Assembly: GCA_018400335.1 (NCBI GenBank)
Contig: JAGYMT010000004.1
Span: forward strand, 1 to 16,786
DNA length: 16,786 nt
Direction: 5' to 3'
From: Kiritimatiellia bacterium
Lineage (GTDB): Bacteria > Verrucomicrobiota > Kiritimatiellia > JAAZAB01
Shown: positions 13,329-16,786 of the stretch, one piece after another
Position numbering within the stretch: the stretch's first letter is position 1
Layout of the letters: the number at the start of each line of letters is the position of its first letter
Program-made: the position numbers and the translations under genes
Notes under the pieces: generated by a model
What the model saw: the letters and a program-made list of their open reading frames with translations, nothing else
Told to the model about the DNA's origin: nothing
Databases searched by the model: none

Positions 13329-15390
13329 ATGGGAAGCGATACGGAAAGAAATCCGCGACTGGCGGGACAAGAAGTCCGGTTATGATCTACGGAAATACTG
13401 GCGCGTCCTGGCCTGGCATGAACACGCCGGGACGCCGGAGCCGATTGTCCAGGCACAGGCTTTTCGTTCCGTGCTCGAACACGCATCTTTCTTCTGTTAT
13501 CCGGACGAAAAAATCTGCGGATGTCTGCGAAGCTTTTACACAGAAGCCCTACCCGACGGCTTGACCGAAGCAACGCTCAAAACTTTAGACGAAAAGCACA
13601 AAGCGCGGGGGCAGCGTAATTTTCAAGCAGGCTGGGATCATACGCTTCCCGATTACCCCACCCTTTTAAACGAAGGACTGGATGGCGTTATCATGTGCGC
13701 TAAGAAATCTCTACAGGAACATTCTGCACCGGACGAAACCACGTTCCTGCAGGCTGCTCTGATTACCCTGGAAGCGTTCCGCGATTTCATCCGGCGCTAT
13801 GCCGAAGCGGCGCGCTCGGCGCTGGATCAGGAAACCGCCGATGCCCTTCTGGCCACGGCCGGACCCGCTCCCAAAACTCTGCGTCAGGCTATGCAGTTGG
13901 TCTGGCTCACACATCTGGCGTTGAGCTCCGAAGGCCGGAGTGCCATGGCGCTGGGCCGCATGGATCAGTACCTGTATCCCTTCTATCAACGCGACATGCA
14001 AGCCGGAGTGATCAACCGCAACGAGGTTCTGGATCTGTTCTGCCATTTATGGGTTCGACTGGACGAGATCAACCAAATCCAGAACATCTGCATCGGGGGC
14101 CTGACCCCGGACGGACGGGACGGGACCAACGAGCTCAGCTACATCCTTCTCGAGGCCACTAAACTTGTTCAATCCCCTTCCACCAATTTATCCGCGCGTT
14201 TTCACGACGGCACGCCGGAATCGTTTTTCCGGGCCTGTTTCGATGTGATTCAAACCGGCATCGGATTCCCCGCCATCTTTAATGATCACATCAATATCCC
14301 GATGCTGGAATCTTTCGGGATTCCGACGGACATCGCCCGTGATTTCTGCATGGTGGGTTGTATTGAACCCATGCTCGCCGGCCGTCAGCAAGCCTGGTCG
14401 GACAGCCGCTTCAACATGCCGCGCTGTCTCGACAAAGCCCTGCGCCAGTTTCTGGTGGGCCGGGATCTTTCGTTTGAACAGCTAAACCGCCTGTTCCATA
14501 AGGTGATGGCCGAAGACCTTGCCCAACATGTGGAACTGATCAATAAGCGGATCGCCGCATTTCCACCCGATCGCTTTCCGGATCCTTTTCTTTCCGCGTT
14601 GACCCGCGACTGTCTGGCGCGTGCGCGCGACATCAACGATGGCGGCGCGGAATTCCGCCGCTTTCACGGCATTGCCGTCATGGGACTCGGCACCACAGCC
14701 GATTCCCTGACCGCGGTGAAAACACTGGTGATTGACCAGCAGAAAATCGCGCCCGAAGTCTTGCTGTCGGCCCTTGATGCCGACTTTAAAGGTTATGAAC
14801 CTGTCCGGCAGTCCCTGCTTCAGCAGGCGGTGAAATACGGAAACGACGAAGCCCTCGTGGACTCCATCGCCGCCGATGTAGTCCAGTGGACCGCCGAAGA
14901 AAGCATGAACCACAAGACCTGCGACGGCGGCCGGTTCATGTCGTGCATGGCCGCCAATGTTTCGAATATTCCCTCCGGCAAGGAAGTGGGAGCCACGCCC
15001 GACGGACGCCATGCCGGGACCCCGCTCTCCGATGCCGCCAGTCCAAGCTTCGGCCGGGATCAGCACGGGCCCACGGCATTTCTGAATTCTGTAGCCGCTC
15101 CGGACTACGGTAAGGTCGGATGTACCGTGATCAACATGCGTTTCGATCCTGAGCATTTTCAGGACAAGCCCGGCGCCGACCGGTTCGTGTCCATGATGAA
15201 ATTCTTTGTCAAAAACCGCATCCCGGAACTGCAGTTCAATTTCACCGGCACGGAAACCCTGCTCGCCGCCCAGAAAGACCCGGAACGCTACAGTGATCTC
15301 CTGGTGCGCGTCAGCGGATTCTCGGCCCACTTCGTCAATCTGGCAAAAGAGGTGCAGGAAGATGTCATCCGCCGACACGCTCACGGGTAA
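13318..15390 (+). CDS. Glycyl-radical enzyme, dehydratase/lyase type (annotated as pyruvate formate-lyase family)
   Basis: 690 aa. The glycyl radical site is RVSGFSAHFV with Gly667. The active-site loop is GCIEP (347-351) with thiyl Cys348 and base Glu350, and Asp362 follows at the spacing seen between Glu435 and Asp447 of glycerol dehydratase. HTLPDY (108-113) supplies the His of the conserved H-x-x-PDY block. GRMDQYLYPFY (213-223) and TPDGRHAGTPLSD (560-572) are family hallmarks. Pyruvate formate-lyase has two adjacent cysteines instead, so this is an eliminase-like member. It is short: most relatives have about 760-850 aa, and the missing length lies N-terminal to Cys348. The Ser preceding the GR-DQY block in glycerol dehydratase seems to be Ala211 here, which hints at a different substrate. 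It is coupled to the dehydrogenase upstream and the activase downstream. No microcompartment shell gene is in view. Confidence 0.9.
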   Translation: MKNKWEAIRKEIRDWRDKKSGYDLRKYWRVLAWHEHAGTPEPIVQAQAFRSVLEHASFFCYPDEKICGCLRSFYTEALPDGLTEATLKTLDEKHKARGQRNFQAGWDHTLPDYPTLLNEGLDGVIMCAKKSLQEHSAPDETTFLQAALITLEAFRDFIRRYAEAARSALDQETADALLATAGPAPKTLRQAMQLVWLTHLALSSEGRSAMALGRMDQYLYPFYQRDMQAGVINRNEVLDLFCHLWVRLDEINQIQNICIGGLTPDGRDGTNELSYILLEATKLVQSPSTNLSARFHDGTPESFFRACFDVIQTGIGFPAIFNDHINIPMLESFGIPTDIARDFCMVGCIEPMLAGRQQAWSDSRFNMPRCLDKALRQFLVGRDLSFEQLNRLFHKVMAEDLAQHVELINKRIAAFPPDRFPDPFLSALTRDCLARARDINDGGAEFRRFHGIAVMGLGTTADSLTAVKTLVIDQQKIAPEVLLSALDADFKGYEPVRQSLLQQAVKYGNDEALVDSIAADVVQWTAEESMNHKTCDGGRFMSCMAANVSNIPSGKEVGATPDGRHAGTPLSDAASPSFGRDQHGPTAFLNSVAAPDYGKVGCTVINMRFDPEHFQDKPGADRFVSMMKFFVKNRIPELQFNFTGTETLLAAQKDPERYSDLLVRVSGFSAHFVNLAKEVQEDVIRRHAHG

Positions 15391-16180
15391 CGTTTTTGAT
15401 ATTCAGCGTTTTTCCATCCATGATGGGCCAGGCATCCGCACCACGGTTTTCCTGAAGGGTTGTCCGCTCCGCTGCCTCTGGTGTCACAATCCCGAATCCT
15501 GGAAACCGAGTCCGGAACTGATGGTCAATCCGGAAAAATGCGTACAGTGCGGCCGGTGCGTGGAGGTCTGTCCGCAGGGCGTCCATCGGATCACAAATGA
15601 TCAGAAGACTTTTGACCGTTCGCTCTGCCGGGCCTGCGGACGTTGCGCCGAAGCCTGCCCTGCCAAAGCACTGGAACTCTGCGGCAAAACCATGAACGTC
15701 TGCGAAGTCATGCATGTGGTGGAGAGAGACCGTGATTTTTATGCCGAATCCGGCGGGGGGCTGACCCTGTCCGGCGGCGAACCCACAGCTCAGCCGGATT
15801 TTTCCGTGGCCCTGCTGACGGAAGCCCGGCGCCGTGGAATTCACACCTTGGTCGAAACCTGCGGATACTGTTCTTTTGCTGTCCTCAAAAAGTTTCTGCC
15901 GGTCGCTGATCTCTTTTTTTATGACATCAAGGCCGAGGCGGCCCGGCATGAGGAGCTGACCGGGGTTTCCATGGATCAGATCCGCAAGAATTTAAAGCGA
16001 CTGCTTGAACACGGCGCCAAAGTCGAGGTTCGCATACCTATGATTCCCGGCGTCAACGATACTCCGGAATTCCGCAAAGAACTGGAAGAGCTACCCCGTG
16101 ATTTCCCGCGGCTCGAATCCATTACGCAAAACCCCTATCACCGTCTGGGCGAGAAAAAACGCGAACAGCTCGGTCAATGA
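15362..16180 (+). CDS. Glycyl-radical-enzyme activating enzyme (radical SAM, two extra 4Fe-4S clusters)
   Basis: 272 aa from the ATG at 15362, inside the 3' end of the glycyl-radical gene (29-bp overlap), with GAGGT eight bases upstream. The radical-SAM cysteines are C34, C38, C41 (GCPLRCLWCHNP). A ferredoxin-like insert carries two CxxCxxCxxxC(P) clusters at C60/63/66/70 and C89/92/95/99, as in activases of dehydratases and decarboxylases but not in that of pyruvate formate-lyase. GGGLTLSGGEPT (131-142) is the SAM-binding block. It should abstract a hydrogen from Gly667 of the partner. The chain stops right after NPYHRLGEKKREQLGQ. Relatives usually continue some 20-30 residues past this point, so the C-terminus may be slightly truncated. 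Confidence 0.9.
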   Translation: MSSADTLTGNVFDIQRFSIHDGPGIRTTVFLKGCPLRCLWCHNPESWKPSPELMVNPEKCVQCGRCVEVCPQGVHRITNDQKTFDRSLCRACGRCAEACPAKALELCGKTMNVCEVMHVVERDRDFYAESGGGLTLSGGEPTAQPDFSVALLTEARRRGIHTLVETCGYCSFAVLKKFLPVADLFFYDIKAEAARHEELTGVSMDQIRKNLKRLLEHGAKVEVRIPMIPGVNDTPEFRKELEELPRDFPRLESITQNPYHRLGEKKREQLGQ

Positions 16181-16367
16181 CTTAATCGGCGCGCTCAAGG
16201 CCGACACTTCGCACTTCTCCGTGCGCATCAGTCGGTCCACAAACGGTTCCCATCTGTCTAAGCTAAAGGAATATAGCCGGGGTATCGCAGCGTGTCAATT
16301 CGGAGTGTGGTTATTGGGCTTATCATATCTCGAGTGTGGATTCTGCTGAAACACCCCGATATCAGAC

Positions 16368-16386
16368 GGTCCGCGGCACGCGGACC
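16368..16386. repeat. Perfect 8-bp GC-rich inverted repeat with 3-nt loop
   Basis: GGTCCGCG (16368-16375), loop GCA, CGCGGACC (16379-16386). It sits between two convergent genes and might act as a bidirectional transcription or RNA-end signal, but it lacks a U-tract on either strand. Confidence 0.6.
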
Positions 16387-16426
16387 TTCCCATAACCTCG
16401 AATTCCTGTTGATTTACAGTCTTTTA

Positions 16427-16444
16427 ATCCTGTGTATCCTGTCC
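16427..16444. repeat. Tandem nonamer ATCCTGTGT/ATCCTGTCC
   Basis: Two 9-bp units match at seven positions and lie just downstream of the ABC-F stop codon. It resembles the short degenerate tandem repeats elsewhere in the window, but with period 9 and only two units. Confidence 0.4.
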
Positions 16445-16461
16445 AACTGCTCCTTCCTGGC

Positions 16462-16786
16462 TCACACGCTTTCCAGTTCCATCCAGCGCTCTAAAAGCTG
16501 TTCCATCTCCACAGCCACCTGCTTAAGCCTCGATTGGGCCGAGCTGATTTCCGTGGGTGGTCGTTTGTAAAAATCCGCTTCAGATTGCTCCGCCACAAGT
16601 CTCGCCTGCTCATCTTCAAGCGCCTGAATGCGCGAACCCATCTGTTCAAGCTCGCAGCGATCCCTGCTTGTCAGGCGTCTGGGCTTCGGTTTTGTCCTTG
16701 TTTTTCCGGAATCGTCAGGAACAGACTGGCGGACGATGGACTGAGGCGGACGACGTTGAGTCATCATGTCGTCGTAACCGCCCGCG
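16462..16786 (-). CDS. ABC-F family ATPase (Uup/YheS-like), C-terminal end only
   Basis: Only the last 108 codons are in the window, and the frame is open to the right edge. The sequence before the first internal Met reads AGGYDD, as in the segment following the last ATP-binding domain of ABC-F proteins (GGYDDYL-type). After a basic Pro-rich linker comes a coiled-coil C-terminal domain of about 70 residues: RLTSRDRCELEQMGSRIQAL, EADFYKRPP, then a final helix ending in ERWMELE. This matches the Uup-type C-terminal domain that binds DNA or ribosomes in characterised members. The full protein should be about 600+ aa. The internal ATG pair at 16762-16767 is not a real start. ABC-F proteins act on ribosomes or, for Uup, also in genome stability; which applies here cannot be decided. 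Confidence 0.8.
   Translation of the reverse strand, partial: AGGYDDMMTQRRPPQSIVRQSVPDDSGKTRTKPKPRRLTSRDRCELEQMGSRIQALEDEQARLVAEQSEADFYKRPPTEISSAQSRLKQVAVEMEQLLERWMELESV

Larger units (their letters stand above)
16181..16461. other. Intergenic region between convergent activase and ABC-F genes
   Basis: No gene is supported in these 281 bp. The only structures are a perfect GC-rich hairpin (16368-16386) and a short tandem nonamer (16427-16444). A short frame following the activase stop (from about 16173, +1 shifted) has no recognisable similarity. No hairpin here has a T-run, so neither gene has a clear intrinsic terminator. Confidence 0.55.

Noticed and set aside
13318..15390. Pyruvate formate-lyase itself
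   Set aside because: The active-site loop has GCxEP with a single Cys rather than two adjacent cysteines, and the linked activase has the two extra clusters absent from the pyruvate formate-lyase activase.
16181..16349. Out-of-frame continuation of the activase as a frameshifted C-terminus
   Set aside because: The +1 translation after the stop shows no resemblance to the activase tail that I can recognise. It is kept only as a question in the findings.
1..16786. CRISPR array, tRNA or rRNA genes, complete insertion sequence
   Set aside because: No regularly spaced direct repeats of CRISPR length, no tRNA-like cloverleaf or rRNA core sequence, and no transposase frame with flanking inverted repeats was seen on either strand.

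Overview
The window is GC-rich, densely coded bacterial chromosome. There are no rRNA or tRNA genes, CRISPR arrays or complete mobile elements that I can see. A glycyl-radical enzyme with its radical-SAM activase shows that oxygen-sensitive metabolism is encoded, so an anaerobe or facultative anaerobe is likely. The gene styles (NodU-type carbamoyltransferase, 700-residue SGNH protein, AraC/glycyl-radical cluster, degenerate heptamer repeats between genes) would fit a PVC-group or similar environmental bacterium. That placement is a low-confidence inference.

Left part (1-5131, minus strand). The edge holds the C-terminal piece of a ParB/KorB-like helix-turn-helix protein that has lost its N-terminus. 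Next comes a three-gene unit, transcribed right to left: a NodU/CmcH-type O-carbamoyltransferase, a large multidomain SGNH hydrolase-like protein 2 bp downstream of it, and an Sfp-type 4'-phosphopantetheinyl transferase. This looks like the tailoring and activation end of a natural-product or glycolipid pathway. No carrier protein, PKS or NRPS gene lies in the window.

Middle part (5132-10859, plus strand). A 228-bp divergent region carries an array of ACATG repeats, a good sigma70-type promoter and a small hairpin. It leads into a six-gene membrane cassette: a DUF697/YcjF-like hydrophobic protein, a SyrD/PvdE-type (cyclic-peptide-export family) ABC exporter, a prohibitin-like SPFH protein, a membrane-tethered Leu/Ile/Val-type binding protein, a 65-residue two-helix protein and a second DUF697 paralogue. 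The last four genes are tightly packed. No importer permease is present. This is the best candidate in the window for an undescribed system, perhaps an exporter or sensor organised in a membrane microdomain.

Right part (11190-16180). An AraC-type regulator (minus) faces a plus-strand operon with overlapping genes: a zinc alcohol dehydrogenase, a short (690 aa) glycyl-radical enzyme and its two-cluster radical-SAM activase. The glycyl-radical enzyme keeps the GCxEP active-site loop plus the His and Asp expected of diol-dehydratase-type eliminases. It therefore looks like a catabolic lyase or dehydratase rather than pyruvate formate-lyase, with the dehydrogenase probably acting on its substrate or product. 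At the right edge, the C-terminal coiled-coil end of an ABC-F ATPase (Uup/YheS type) runs off the window on the minus strand.

Intergenic DNA is decorated with short degenerate tandem repeats: period-7 arrays at 1109, 5973, 6104 and weakly 10868, the ACATG array at 5167, and a nonamer pair at 16427. There are also two GC-rich perfect hairpins. I found no convincing rho-independent terminator (stem plus T-run) anywhere.
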